Positions 6,121 to 12,988 of a stretch of DNA of 32,804 nt are shown here, piece after piece; within the stretch, counting starts at the first letter, position 1, and every line of letters begins with the position of its first letter. Source of the DNA: Candidatus Aenigmarchaeota archaeon CG_4_9_14_3_um_filter_37_18 (GTDB taxonomy: Archaea; Aenigmatarchaeota; Aenigmatarchaeia; CG10238-14); NCBI GenBank assembly GCA_002789635.1, contig PFTQ01000061.1, positions 1 to 32,804 of the forward strand. Reading direction: 5' to 3'. The notes beneath the pieces were generated by a model. That model had not been told where the DNA came from. It made no database searches and saw only the letters and a list, made by a program, of their open reading frames with translations. Both the position numbers and the translations under genes were made by a program.

Positions 6121-6279
6121 ATTTTTTCCCATGGGCTTGATTAGACATTTTCTTGCTTTAAAAAAAACTTTGGAATATTAAAGCCAAAAACTCTTGCCTA
6201 ATGGAGATCAAATCCGTAATTCAGGAAACCTTTAAATTCTTAAACTACAAACCCTAATAAATCATAATCAGGTGAATTA

Positions 6280-6537
6280 ATGGGAAATGTAAGGACAACT
6301 CATATCAAGCAGCTTTCAGAAAAGCTCATAGAAGCTTATCCTGATAAATTCTCAATTGAATTTGGCAAGAACAAACAATCGCTTGACGGATTAATGTGCT
6401 TTGACTCTAAGATAACGAGAAACAAGGTTGCTGGATACATTTCACATAATTTGGGAAAAATACAAAAATTAAAAACCTTAAAGATATCATACCAAAACCC
6501 TAATCTAGATAAAAGAAAAAAAAGAAGAAGGTATTAG
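6280..6537 (+). CDS. rps17e: 30S ribosomal protein eS17
   Basis: The 85-residue product opens MGNVRTTHIKQLSEKLIEAY and has SKITRNKVAGYISH, the two conserved blocks of archaeal/eukaryal eS17, a small-subunit protein. The tail KRKKRRRY is basic, as expected for rRNA contact. AGGTGA lies 5 bases before the ATG. A CCTTTAAATTCTTAAAC stretch upstream (about 6227-6243) could be the promoter. It is transcribed alone; its stop overlaps the stop of a tiny convergent ORF. Confidence 0.9.
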   Translation: MGNVRTTHIKQLSEKLIEAYPDKFSIEFGKNKQSLDGLMCFDSKITRNKVAGYISHNLGKIQKLKTLKISYQNPNLDKRKKRRRY

Positions 6538-6617
6538 CCAAACTCATAAGTCACGCTTACTTGAATCATTCCTAGGCTGATTTCTGTTGTTGATTCAATT
6601 GATCCACCGGACGACAT
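6534..6617 (-). CDS. Tiny ORF (27 aa), possibly the 3' part of a broken gene
   Basis: The frame starts MSSGGSIESTTEISLGMIQ and ends SVTYEFG. The same frame is open upstream to about 6693 without a start codon (LLEIERYYQPVYRNYDL precedes the Met), so it may be the C-terminal half of the gene whose acidic N-terminal half lies at 6662-6742. No good ribosome binding site precedes the ATG at 6617. No family recognised. Confidence 0.3.
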   Translation of the reverse strand: MSSGGSIESTTEISLGMIQVSVTYEFG

Positions 6618-6661
6618 TAAGTCATAATTCCTGTAGACAGGCTGATAGTAGCGTTCTATTT

Positions 6662-6742
6662 CTAGTAATCGTCTCCTTCATTGTCCATATCTGGGTCTTC
6701 ATCGTTTGTTTCTTCTTCATCATCTTCCCAACTTTTTGGCAT
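6662..6742 (-). CDS. Very acidic micro-protein (26 aa), possibly frameshifted
   Basis: The ATG at 6742 has GGGGGGTG seven bases upstream, a strong version of the local ribosome binding site. The product starts MPKSWEDDEEETNDEDPDMD and carries 13 Asp/Glu in 26 residues. It ends at TAG 6662-6664, but a one-base shift near the end would continue it in the frame of the neighbouring ORF to give about 70 residues. Either a real micro-protein or a gene broken by a recent frameshift. Confidence 0.45.
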   Translation of the reverse strand: MPKSWEDDEEETNDEDPDMDNEGDDY

Positions 6743-6954
6743 TTTTAACACCCCCCAACTAAACTGATTGAAAGTTTCGCTGGGATATAAACTTGATTCA
6801 ATGAGAATATGATTTCGTTCTTCTTCCATATTGACCTTCTCAATTTCTGAATTTGAATGAATGAGTATTTATTCTTTCATGAGGCCTTGAATAAAGATTG
6901 TGAATTAAATCAATTTTCAAATCAACTTATAAACTTTCTTTTCCTAATAACTTT
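6743..6954. other. Intergenic region with promoter of the small RNA
   Basis: AT-rich; I see no coding frame with a start and ribosome binding site. Near the right end ACTTATAAAC (about 6926-6935) is a TATA box placed 25 bases before the GGGCC start of the structured RNA candidate. Confidence 0.4.
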
Positions 6955-7024
6955 GGGCCACGATGAAGAGACCATCCCAGAATGACCGAAAGGTATGAAT
7001 GTCGAGGTAGCTCATGAGCGGCCC
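6955..7024 (+). ncRNA. Candidate small structured RNA, box C/D sRNA-like
   Basis: The 70-base segment is closed by GGGCC (6955-6959) pairing with GGCCC (7020-7024). Just inside the 5' stem is ACGATGA, one base from the box C consensus RTGATGA. A central D'/C'-like pair follows (CCGA then GTATGAA), with a GAAA tetraloop option (ACCGAAAGGT). The box D candidate is weak (CATGA rather than CTGA). A TATA box at the right distance and the local GC-rich content against an AT-rich background support an RNA gene. The C/D assignment is tentative; another structured RNA class is possible. Confidence 0.4.
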
Positions 7025-7033
7025 GATTAATGA

Positions 7034-7516
7034 TTAAAAAAATTTCTTAGGAAACCACCTAGGAACACGTTTCATATATTCAATATAATCTTTTCCAAAT
7101 CTTCTCTTAAGTAAAGGCTCCTCTCGGCAAACAACATAAAAATGAATTAATGAAATAGATAATATAAAATATACAAGCAAAAGAAATTGGCCGAAAATAA
7201 AAAACTCCCCGAAGAAGATAGACATATAACCCAGATATATTGGATTTCTAGTAAATTTGTATAAGCCTTTGATAACTAATTTTTTAGGCGGCTCGATAGG
7301 AGCTGGCGTGCCTTTTCCGATCTTAATAAATAAACCGGAACAATAAAGGAAGACAGCTGTTCCAATAAAAATCAGAAACAAACCAACTATCGTAAAAAAC
7401 AAGTTGCTGAAAACTGGCAGATTTATCCTGGCATTAAGATAAATGAGTAAGAAAGGTATTATTAACATAAAAAAAGAGCCAACTAATATTGCAAGCAGAA
7501 TAGAATTAATTTTCAT
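7034..7516 (-). CDS. Membrane methyltransferase of the isoprenylcysteine carboxyl methyltransferase/PEMT type
   Basis: The 160-residue product has four to five membrane helices and the ICMT/PEMT signature: KGTPAPIEPPKKLVIKGLY then FTRNPIYLGY, and near the C terminus EEPLLKRRFGKDYIEYMKRV followed by PRWFPK. These blocks bind S-adenosylmethionine and the C-terminal EE/RFG motif forms part of the active site. The substrate (isoprenoid-like, lipid or small molecule) cannot be told. The ATG at 7516 is preferred; an in-frame TTG at 7528 lies inside a duplicated porA tail. Only one base separates it from the stop codon of that duplicated tail, implying it once followed porA directly. Confidence 0.75.
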   Translation of the reverse strand: MKINSILLAILVGSFFMLIIPFLLIYLNARINLPVFSNLFFTIVGLFLIFIGTAVFLYCSGLFIKIGKGTPAPIEPPKKLVIKGLYKFTRNPIYLGYMSIFFGEFFIFGQFLLLVYFILSISLIHFYVVCREEPLLKRRFGKDYIEYMKRVPRWFPKKFF

Positions 7517-7519
7517 GTC

Positions 7520-7550
7520 AATCAACAATATACTTAACCTTCCCGCTTTC
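7520..7550 (-). repeat. Direct repeat: duplicated porA 3' end (distal copy)
   Basis: These 31 bases match 8118-8148 (end of porA) at 30 of 31 positions. In frame they encode ESGKVKYIVD, the porA C terminus, here closed by TGA 7520-7518. An ATG at 7562 would make a 14-codon relic reading into it. The two copies enclose the two-gene cassette. Confidence 0.8.
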
Positions 7551-7562
7551 TCTGATGATCAT

Positions 7563-7748
7563 TTAAATCATGATAATATTTTTCATTTCTTTTTTTGGGA
7601 CAAGAAGTATTTTACCATCTTTTCTTTTAATTAATTCACTTTCTTTTGATAATCTATGTAATTTTCTAGGGTTTCTTTCTAACTCTAAAAGAACATATCT
7701 TATATCTTCTAAACCATCAATAACATCGCTTTTTTTTAAGGTTTCCAT
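7563..7748 (-). CDS. Small protein paired with the DUF7718-like protein, possible antitoxin
   Basis: The 61-residue product (METLKKSDVIDGLEDIRYVL, then LELERNPRKLHRLSKESELI) is helical and charged, with a lysine-rich end. It overlaps the end of the upstream 126-residue gene by 13 bases, the usual coupling of toxin-antitoxin pairs. I do not recognise the family. Together the two genes make up the cassette bounded by the porA-tail repeats. Confidence 0.55.
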   Translation of the reverse strand: METLKKSDVIDGLEDIRYVLLELERNPRKLHRLSKESELIKRKDGKILLVPKKEMKNIIMI

Positions 7749-8116
7749 TTTTTATCACTTTTAAATTTCTCAATATATATTTCCCAGTTAGATTTTATAT
7801 CCTTAATGCCATAGTCAATAGCATGCTTCAAATCCTTAAAAAAACCCAAATTTTCTTTAATTTTATCCCCTTTTAAATTGTAAATATCCCTATGAGAGAT
7901 CTCGTGCGAGTAATTATAGCGGATAACTGGTTTCCATTCTTTTTTCAATAGTCTCTTTGTTTTAACTTCAAGTTGTATCACATAATTTATTGGCTGGCCT
8001 TTTTCAGTATAAATTTCTGTTCTGAATCTAGAAATAGGGTCTCCATTTTCATCTGTTTCCAGAACCCTAATAATCCTCTTTCCATGTTCACTTTTGGTTT
8101 TCATAATAAACCACAT
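7736..8116 (-). CDS. DUF7718-like protein, probable toxin component of a two-gene cassette
   Basis: The 126-residue product has a beta-rich N-terminal half (RFRTEIYTEKGQPINYVIQL) and the block KPVIRYNYSHEISHRDIYNL, followed by a helical DLKHAIDYGIKDIKSNWEIY. I recall small bacterial/archaeal proteins with this pattern (RY-x-x-x-H-x-x-x-H-R-D and a final NW) that occur as two-gene pairs; the family name is from memory and should be checked. The ATG at 8116 overlaps the porA stop (TAATG), so it is translated by coupling to porA; ATG at 8104 is an alternative. Active-site guess: the two His and Asp of SHEISHRD. Confidence 0.6.
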   Translation of the reverse strand: MWFIMKTKSEHGKRIIRVLETDENGDPISRFRTEIYTEKGQPINYVIQLEVKTKRLLKKEWKPVIRYNYSHEISHRDIYNLKGDKIKENLGFFKDLKHAIDYGIKDIKSNWEIYIEKFKSDKKWKP

Positions 8117-9267
8117 TAATCAACAATATACTTAACCTTTCCGCTTTCACCTTTGCCAGTGCATTCAAGAAGATCCTCGATTATTTCAACATACTTTTCC
8201 TTCGGGGCTTGCTGCCCCCCGAGGCCAAGAATATAGTCGTTTATAACCCGCTTATAGCCGTACATCAGCGATCGAATATCATGATAAAGAATGCCGCCAT
8301 AACCCGGAGCAAGATTCTGGTCGCACACACCTATTCCCACAACATCATTCAACGCATCTTCCAGCTCCTTGAATGGAAATGGCCTATAGACAATTATCTT
8401 AACTAATCCAGCCTTTATCCCTTTCTTCCTCGCTTCAACTACAGCTGCTTTTGCAGTAGATGTCATCGCTCCAACCGAGACTAAGGCAATAACAGCGTCA
8501 TCCATCATAAACCTTTCAATAACATCATACTTCCTTCCGAATTTCTTTTCCCATTCTTTGAATGTTTTTTTGATGACTTCTCTTGCATTCTCCATTGCTG
8601 CCTGCTGCTGCAGGCGGAATTCCATATAGCCTTCCATCACTGGCACCCCCAGATTCATTGGCTTCTTTGGGTCGAGATATGTCAGCGGCTTATATTTTGG
8701 CAGAAATTTATCGACTTGTTTTTGATTAGGGGCTTCGACTGGCTCTTTTGTATAGCTTAGAATAAACCCATCCAGATTAACAATGCATGGAAGCAGTACC
8801 TTATGGTTCTCTGAAATCTTGAAAGCTTGCAGTGTTAAGTCAATAACTTCTTGATTGTTCTCTGTAAAGAATATCATCCATCCCGAATCCCGCTGATCTA
8901 AAATATCATTGTGGTCAGACCAGAGTGTGATTGGGGCAGACAATCCGCGGGAAACATTTATCATAACAACAGGCAGCCTCATTCCAGATGCTATATACAG
9001 GATTTCATGCATGAGCAACAATCCTTGAGATGATGTTGCGGTGAATGTTCTGACGCCAGTCGCCTCGGAAGCTACAGCAGCAGACATAACCGAGTGTTCA
9101 GACTCAACATCGAGAAAATCCCCTTTAAACAAGCCATCAGCTTTCCATTGGGCTAATGTTTCGATTAGTTCTGTCTGCGGGGTGACTGGGAAATTAGGAA
9201 AAACTTTCACATCTGCCAACCGAGCTGCCCATGCGCCTGCTTCATTCCCATCCATTAATTTTTTCAT
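8116..9267 (-). CDS. porA: Pyruvate:ferredoxin oxidoreductase, alpha subunit
   Basis: The 383-residue subunit takes part in oxidising pyruvate to acetyl-CoA and CO2 with ferredoxin as acceptor. Typical PorA blocks are present: MDGNEAGAWAARLADVKVFP, FPVTPQTE, the VESEHSVMSAAVASEATGVR then FTATSSQGLLLMHE motif, the LWSDHNDILDQRDSGWMIFF block, and GIGVCDQNLAPGYGG near the end. The ATG at 9267 is chosen because GGTGA lies just upstream and it overlaps the preceding stop (ATGA); a longer frame to 9303 has no such site. The thiamine-diphosphate-binding beta subunit (porB), usually next to porA, is not found in the window. Confidence 0.93.
   Translation of the reverse strand: MKKLMDGNEAGAWAARLADVKVFPNFPVTPQTELIETLAQWKADGLFKGDFLDVESEHSVMSAAVASEATGVRTFTATSSQGLLLMHEILYIASGMRLPVVMINVSRGLSAPITLWSDHNDILDQRDSGWMIFFTENNQEVIDLTLQAFKISENHKVLLPCIVNLDGFILSYTKEPVEAPNQKQVDKFLPKYKPLTYLDPKKPMNLGVPVMEGYMEFRLQQQAAMENAREVIKKTFKEWEKKFGRKYDVIERFMMDDAVIALVSVGAMTSTAKAAVVEARKKGIKAGLVKIIVYRPFPFKELEDALNDVVGIGVCDQNLAPGYGGILYHDIRSLMYGYKRVINDYILGLGGQQAPKEKYVEIIEDLLECTGKGESGKVKYIVD
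8118..8148 (-). repeat. Direct repeat: authentic porA 3' end (proximal copy)
   Basis: Partner of 7520-7550. The offset between copies is 598 bp, the size of the inserted toxin-antitoxin-like cassette. Here the frame is closed by TAA, whose last A begins the cassette's first ATG (TAATG). Confidence 0.8.
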
Positions 9268-9578
9268 TTCTTCACCTTCTTGTAAACCCAAAATATTAAA
9301 CATGAAATTAAATACCAGAATAAGATGTCAATAATTAAAAATTCATATCTTAAATTAACAAATCCCCTACCAGAAAAACCCCCACTTCCCTCTGCATAAA
9401 ATCCCATTGGTAAACCTATTAAAATTTCCGTACAAAAAGCGTCTGGATACATTGGACACATATCTTTAGTAATTGGATGAAAGACTGGTAAAGAGCTCAT
9501 GATAGTAAATATTACAAGTAGTATTATTTTTCCTAAAGTCGGTTTTAAAAATTTCTTTAAATCAAATTTCTTCTTCAT
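9264..9578 (-). CDS. Small membrane protein inserted in the por operon
   Basis: The 104-residue product has two predicted membrane helices (KIILLVIFTIMSSLPVF near residue 18-34 and FLIIDILFWYLISCLIFWVY near 79-98) with a loop between that holds cysteines (DMCPMYPDAFCTEI) and a Gly-rich stretch. The N and C termini are lysine-rich and predicted inside. Its stop overlaps the porA start by 4 bases and it begins 1 base after the secreted-protein gene. I do not recognise a family. Confidence 0.6.
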   Translation of the reverse strand: MKKKFDLKKFLKPTLGKIILLVIFTIMSSLPVFHPITKDMCPMYPDAFCTEILIGLPMGFYAEGSGGFSGRGFVNLRYEFLIIDILFWYLISCLIFWVYKKVKK

Positions 9579-9579
9579 C

Positions 9580-10095
9580 CTATTCCAACCCCGCGCATTC
9601 TTCGCTCATATGCTCTTGCAATGAACACCAATCCCCAGAGCATTCCTGCACAACTTCATAATGCGTGCAGAATATCTTCCCTATGAATTCAAGAAATTTA
9701 GCTTTGATCTTAACGCCAATCAAGCTTTTCTTCGGTATATCCTTGATAATGACATTAGGCTGATACAAGCCGGCTATCGAATCCTTCTCCTCTTTTGAAA
9801 GGTCATAAGCCCCTTCCTTCTCCATATCATCCAACACTTTCCTGAATTCAGCCTTATCCAAACATTCAGTTCCAACCTGGTTGCAGGTTATGATTAACCC
9901 GTTTTCATTTATCCCGACAGTGTAATCGTCGTATTTCTTCTCCAGTTCTTTGCTGCTCAGTTTCACAAAATTCCCGCTGATCTTCAATGGATCCAAATCA
10001 ATCGGATAATGCAGCTGAACAGTATCTGGCAATACCCTCGCATCAGCAATGCCAAAAGACAGCAAAACCAATCCAATTATCATCCACTTAATCAT
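9580..10095 (-). CDS. Secreted or membrane-anchored protein inserted in the por operon
   Basis: The product starts with a signal-peptide-like segment (MIKWMIIGLVLLSFGIADA), followed by about 150 mostly polar residues. A C-terminal cysteine group (FCTHYEVVQECSGDWCSLQE then EEC) probably forms disulfides outside the cell. ATG 10095 is chosen because GAGG lies 7 bases upstream; ATG 10101 is in frame but abuts that site. The gene overlaps the porD end. No family recognised, and why it sits between porD and porA is unclear. Confidence 0.6.
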   Translation of the reverse strand: MIKWMIIGLVLLSFGIADARVLPDTVQLHYPIDLDPLKISGNFVKLSSKELEKKYDDYTVGINENGLIITCNQVGTECLDKAEFRKVLDDMEKEGAYDLSKEEKDSIAGLYQPNVIIKDIPKKSLIGVKIKAKFLEFIGKIFCTHYEVVQECSGDWCSLQEHMSEECAGLE

Positions 10096-10396
10096 GTACA
10101 TCCCTCACTTTTTTTATGCATTTGACCGGGCAAACATTTGCGCAGACCAAACAACCCTTGCATATAGTATAATCAACATGCGGATAATCATTCTTGTCAA
10201 GGTTTATTGCGGCTTCCGGGCATGATATCCAACATTGCCTGCATTTAATGCATTTGTTCCTGTTGATAATAGGCTTGAAGACTCTCCAGTTGCCTACATT
10301 CCTCTTTACACTATTGCCTTTTGCTTCTATGTACGGAATACCTTTCTTCCCTAGATATTCTATCTTCTCTATACCCACGGGTTTCTTCTTGATCAT
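10088..10396 (-). CDS. porD: Pyruvate:ferredoxin oxidoreductase, delta (ferredoxin) subunit
   Basis: The 102-residue subunit carries two [4Fe-4S] clusters: CIKCRQCWISCPEAAI and CKGCLVCANVCPVKCI, both C-x2-C-x2-C-x3-C-P. It relays electrons from the enzyme to soluble ferredoxin. The N-terminal 45 residues (WRVFKPIINRNKCI) match other archaeal PorD proteins. Its start overlaps the porG stop by 4 bases, giving porG-porD coupling. Confidence 0.93.
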   Translation of the reverse strand: MIKKKPVGIEKIEYLGKKGIPYIEAKGNSVKRNVGNWRVFKPIINRNKCIKCRQCWISCPEAAINLDKNDYPHVDYTICKGCLVCANVCPVKCIKKVRDVHD

Positions 10397-10935
10397 ATGA
10401 ACCTACCATATCCTATTTTTGCGGCCTGTTTGTTTGCCTGTATGACTTTTTCAGGGTATTTTTCAAGCTTTTCTTCTATGGCTTTCTCGAGGTTCTCGAG
10501 TGTTATTTTGTCTTTCAGCCTCTTCACTAACAAGCCAAGCATGACTGTATTTGGAATCGGTTTTCCTATGGTTTCCAGGGCTATTGAGGTTGCGTCAACG
10601 CAGATGAAATTCTTACTGTTCTTTAGCTTTAATTTATCTCGACGAGACGTGTTAATCAATACTAGAGTATGTTCTGTCGAGCCATTGAGCATGTGCTTAA
10701 AGTCAAGCGAGTCATCCAATACTATAATAATGTCTGGCCTGGTTACATAGCCTCTTTCGAGAATGGGTTCCTTGTCTATCCTGACGAAACTGACTAATGG
10801 CGCCCCTCTTCTTTCAGCCCCATACAAGCTAAAGTCCTGAGTTTTAAATCCCGAGAGAAATGCTGCTTTTCCAAATATCTCCGCGCAAGATTTTACCCCT
10901 GCTCCACCCCTGCCATGCACCCTGATTTCAAGCAT
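10393..10935 (-). CDS. porG: Pyruvate:ferredoxin oxidoreductase, gamma subunit
   Basis: The 180-residue subunit shows the family opening VHGRGGAGVKSCAEIFGKAA, the block FSLYGAERRGAPLVSFVRID, and IIIVLDDSLDF. It is the first gene of the operon porG-porD-(secreted)-(membrane)-porA. A GTGAG element stands before the ATG. Products of the operon plus AcdB (14273-14965) would turn pyruvate into acetate with ATP formation. Confidence 0.92.
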   Translation of the reverse strand: MLEIRVHGRGGAGVKSCAEIFGKAAFLSGFKTQDFSLYGAERRGAPLVSFVRIDKEPILERGYVTRPDIIIVLDDSLDFKHMLNGSTEHTLVLINTSRRDKLKLKNSKNFICVDATSIALETIGKPIPNTVMLGLLVKRLKDKITLENLEKAIEEKLEKYPEKVIQANKQAAKIGYGRFI

Positions 10936-11130
10936 CTACTCACTGTTATTATTTGGATTGAATTAATATTAAGTTTATCCAAGGCACAACTCGGCATAAT
11001 TTCTATCAGCCCGAATTTATTTAACATAAATAAGATATTCCGATAATACATATATTATTCGATAGATAAAATTTTAAATATACTGTAACAATATATTAAC
11101 TATAAGTAACATTTTGTAATGGGTGTAAAA
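10936..11130. promoter_or_regulatory. Divergent promoter region of porG and the RHH regulator
   Basis: On the plus strand TTTTAAATAT (about 11072-11081) is a TATA box for the RHH gene, with GGGTG at 11121-11125 as ribosome binding site. Upstream, ATTCCGATAATA (11037-11048) and TATTATTCGATA (about 11053-11064) form an imperfect inverted repeat that could be the operator bound by the RHH protein. Confidence 0.4.
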
Positions 11131-11280
11131 ATGGGTGTAGTAAGAATAGATGATAAATTAATAAAAGATGTCCAAGAATGGCTGAATGAGAATGGCAATA
11201 AATATAAGCACCCAACCCTCTCATCATTTGTTAATAATGCAGTTTATGAAAAATTAAAAGAGGCTAAATCAAAAAAATAG
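11131..11280 (+). CDS. Ribbon-helix-helix DNA-binding regulator (49 aa)
   Basis: The product begins with the short beta strand MGVVRIDDKLIKDVQEWL, then two helices (SSFVNNAVYEKLKEAK) as in MetJ/Arc repressors. GGGTG lies 5 bases before the ATG at 11131. It ends 8 bases before the cytosine methyltransferase gene, so it probably controls the modification operon and itself. Small size and spacing fit RHH controllers of R-M or toxin-antitoxin operons. Confidence 0.7.
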   Translation: MGVVRIDDKLIKDVQEWLNENGNKYKHPTLSSFVNNAVYEKLKEAKSKK

Positions 11281-11288
11281 GTGTTAAA

Positions 11289-12305
11289 ATGAAAAAGAAA
11301 TTTAAAATAATGTCTTTATTCGCAGGCTACGGGGGGATGGATTTAGGCTTTATTATGGCTGAACATCCGGAATCAGCATACGAGATAGTATGGGCTAATG
11401 ATTTTGATAAAACTGCCTGCGAAACGTATCGGAAAAATTTTAAGCATGATATAGTCTGCGGGGATATCTGGGATATTGATTTAGATAAAACCCCAAACTG
11501 CGATGTAATAGTCGGCGGTTTTCCATGCCAGGATTTCTCAATTTTAAGAGGCGACAATCGAGATGGTTTTAAGTCAAAAAGAGGGCTTTTATATACTCGA
11601 TTTGTTGAAGCAGTTTCAAAAAAATCGCCTTTATTTTTTGTGGCTGAAAATGTCAAGGGGCTTTTAACAACTCATAATGGCTGGGCGATAAAGAAAATAA
11701 AAGAAGATTTTGAGAAAGTTGATCATGCCAGCTATGATGTAAAATATAAATTAATTAACTTTGCCGACTATGGAGTTCCGCAGAATAGGGAAAGAGTTAT
11801 TATTGTTGGAGTGAGAAGAGACTTGAAATTAAACTTTGTATTTCCAGAACCGACTCACAAAAATAAGCCTGTTCCAGCAAAAGTTGCATTGGCAGGTGTT
11901 GAAAATGCAAAATTCAACAATGAAAAGATACATATTCAGCCGTCAACAAAGAAAAAACTTGAATTTATTCCTGCAGGCGGCAATTATAAAAATTTGCCTG
12001 GTTATGAAAATAAAAATTGGATGAGTTTAATTTACAAGAGGCTCCATCCAAACCTGCCTTCTCCAACTATTGTCGCCAATGGCGGCGGAGGAACATGGGG
12101 CTATCATTTTTCAGAACCAAGACCTTTAACCAATAGGGAAAGAGCAAGAATACAGACCTTTCCAGATAATTTTGAGTTTGTCGGCAATATCCCCGAAGTT
12201 AGAAAACAATTAGGCAATGCTGTTCCGCCTTTAGGTATAAAACCAATCGCAGAGCAAATTTTAAAGATGGCAAATAAAGAGATAGGGTTAAACAAGTTTT
12301 TTTAA
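11289..12305 (+). CDS. C5-cytosine DNA methyltransferase
   Basis: The 338-residue enzyme methylates cytosine at C5. Conserved motifs: I (MSLFAGYGGMDLGF), IV with the catalytic Cys (VGGFPCQDFS, around residue 80), VI (AENVKGL), VIII (YGVPQNRERVIIVGVRR), IX (LTNRERARIQTFPDNFEF) and X (GNAVPP). The target-recognition region (about 190-270) does not reveal the sequence read. GGTG precedes the start. The adjacent convergent restriction-enzyme-like frame and vsr are broken, so this may now be an orphan methyltransferase. It differs from the second methyltransferase at 32401. Confidence 0.9.
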   Translation: MKKKFKIMSLFAGYGGMDLGFIMAEHPESAYEIVWANDFDKTACETYRKNFKHDIVCGDIWDIDLDKTPNCDVIVGGFPCQDFSILRGDNRDGFKSKRGLLYTRFVEAVSKKSPLFFVAENVKGLLTTHNGWAIKKIKEDFEKVDHASYDVKYKLINFADYGVPQNRERVIIVGVRRDLKLNFVFPEPTHKNKPVPAKVALAGVENAKFNNEKIHIQPSTKKKLEFIPAGGNYKNLPGYENKNWMSLIYKRLHPNLPSPTIVANGGGGTWGYHFSEPRPLTNRERARIQTFPDNFEFVGNIPEVRKQLGNAVPPLGIKPIAEQILKMANKEIGLNKFF

Positions 12306-12734
12306 AAATTCTTTCCAAGTTTCATCTCTATTTGGAATACTTCTTAGTGGATAGCCTCTATTTGCTATTCTCAGCGGAGATAAATTTTTGTCAATAATCA
12401 AAAAGATTTTTCCTTTGTTCAGCTTATACTTTCCCAACATTTTATGAGAAATGGATAAATCTGATATTGCTTTGATATATTTTGTTTCCGTACCTCTTGA
12501 TGATGTCTTGATATAAAATTCATACTTCCCCATTATTTTGAATGGCTGCAGAACTTTTTTCAATGTAAATTCATTATTTTTTAGCTGTGAGGCTTCGGGA
12601 TTTCCTATTATTCTCAGTTTTTCCTCAAAGATTTCAGTCTCAAAAATGCTGTCTCCTGCATTGAATTTTACTGTATTGCTCTCGAATTCATCTCTCCAGA
12701 CTATGCCTTTTATTTCTGCGTCTATCGTAAATAA
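12288..12734 (-). pseudogene. Restriction-endonuclease-like C-terminal fragment
   Basis: The minus strand is open for 149 codons without a good start (TTG 12563 or an internal Met are the only options). It reads GIVWRDEFESNTVKFNAG, then FYIKTSSRGTETKYIKAISD and ends RDETWKEFLKKLV. Its place, tail to tail with the methyltransferase (18-base overlap) and just downstream of a vsr start, suggests what is left of the partner restriction enzyme. No catalytic motif can be named with confidence. The upstream edge meets the truncated vsr, so a deletion probably removed the vsr 3' end and the endonuclease 5' end. Confidence 0.45.
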
Positions 12735-12823
12735 TTATGAATATTCTTTTCTTGATTAGTCCATTTGCTTCTAATGCTGGACATTGTTTTGCTCCGCTGT
12801 TCTTTCGTTAAATTGTCAGCCAT
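12722..12823 (-). pseudogene. vsr: Truncated vsr (very-short-patch repair endonuclease)
   Basis: A 33-residue frame reads MADNLTKEQRSKTMSSIRSK and WTNQEKNIHNYL before a stop. This is the N terminus of Vsr, the endonuclease that repairs T:G mismatches made by deamination of 5-methylcytosine, and Vsr genes travel with C5 methyltransferases. Normal Vsr is about 140 residues; everything with the catalytic Asp/His residues is missing. Confidence 0.65.
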
Positions 12824-12888
12824 AATACAAAGATATTCACAGCAATATATTAATTTAATCTATCCCGCCTATAAAAGATGATTTTTGA

Positions 12889-12987
12889 TTAGGCAGGCAT
12901 GATCTGGATCTTGATAGATTTAATGAAGACAGCCTGCTTATTGAAATGCTGGGTTGTGAATTTGAAGAAATTGATATGAAAGGCTAA
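12889..12987 (+). pseudogene. Possible C-terminal gene fragment (32 codons)
   Basis: A plus-strand frame without start codon reads HDLDLDRFNEDSLLIEML then GCEFEEIDMKG before TAA. Protein-like composition and absence of a start suggest a remnant of a lost gene near the decayed R-M locus. Weak evidence. Confidence 0.25.
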
Positions 12988-12988
12988 T

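Noticed and set aside
6201-6257. 18-codon frame (MEIKSVIQETFKFLNYKP) just upstream of rps17e
   Set aside because: No ribosome binding site, and it overlaps the probable rps17e promoter, so it is unlikely to be transcribed.
9241-9250. Third copy of TTCATTCCCA
   Set aside because: It lies inside porA coding sequence on the other strand (codons for Gly-Asn-Glu) and not before a start codon, so it is treated as chance.
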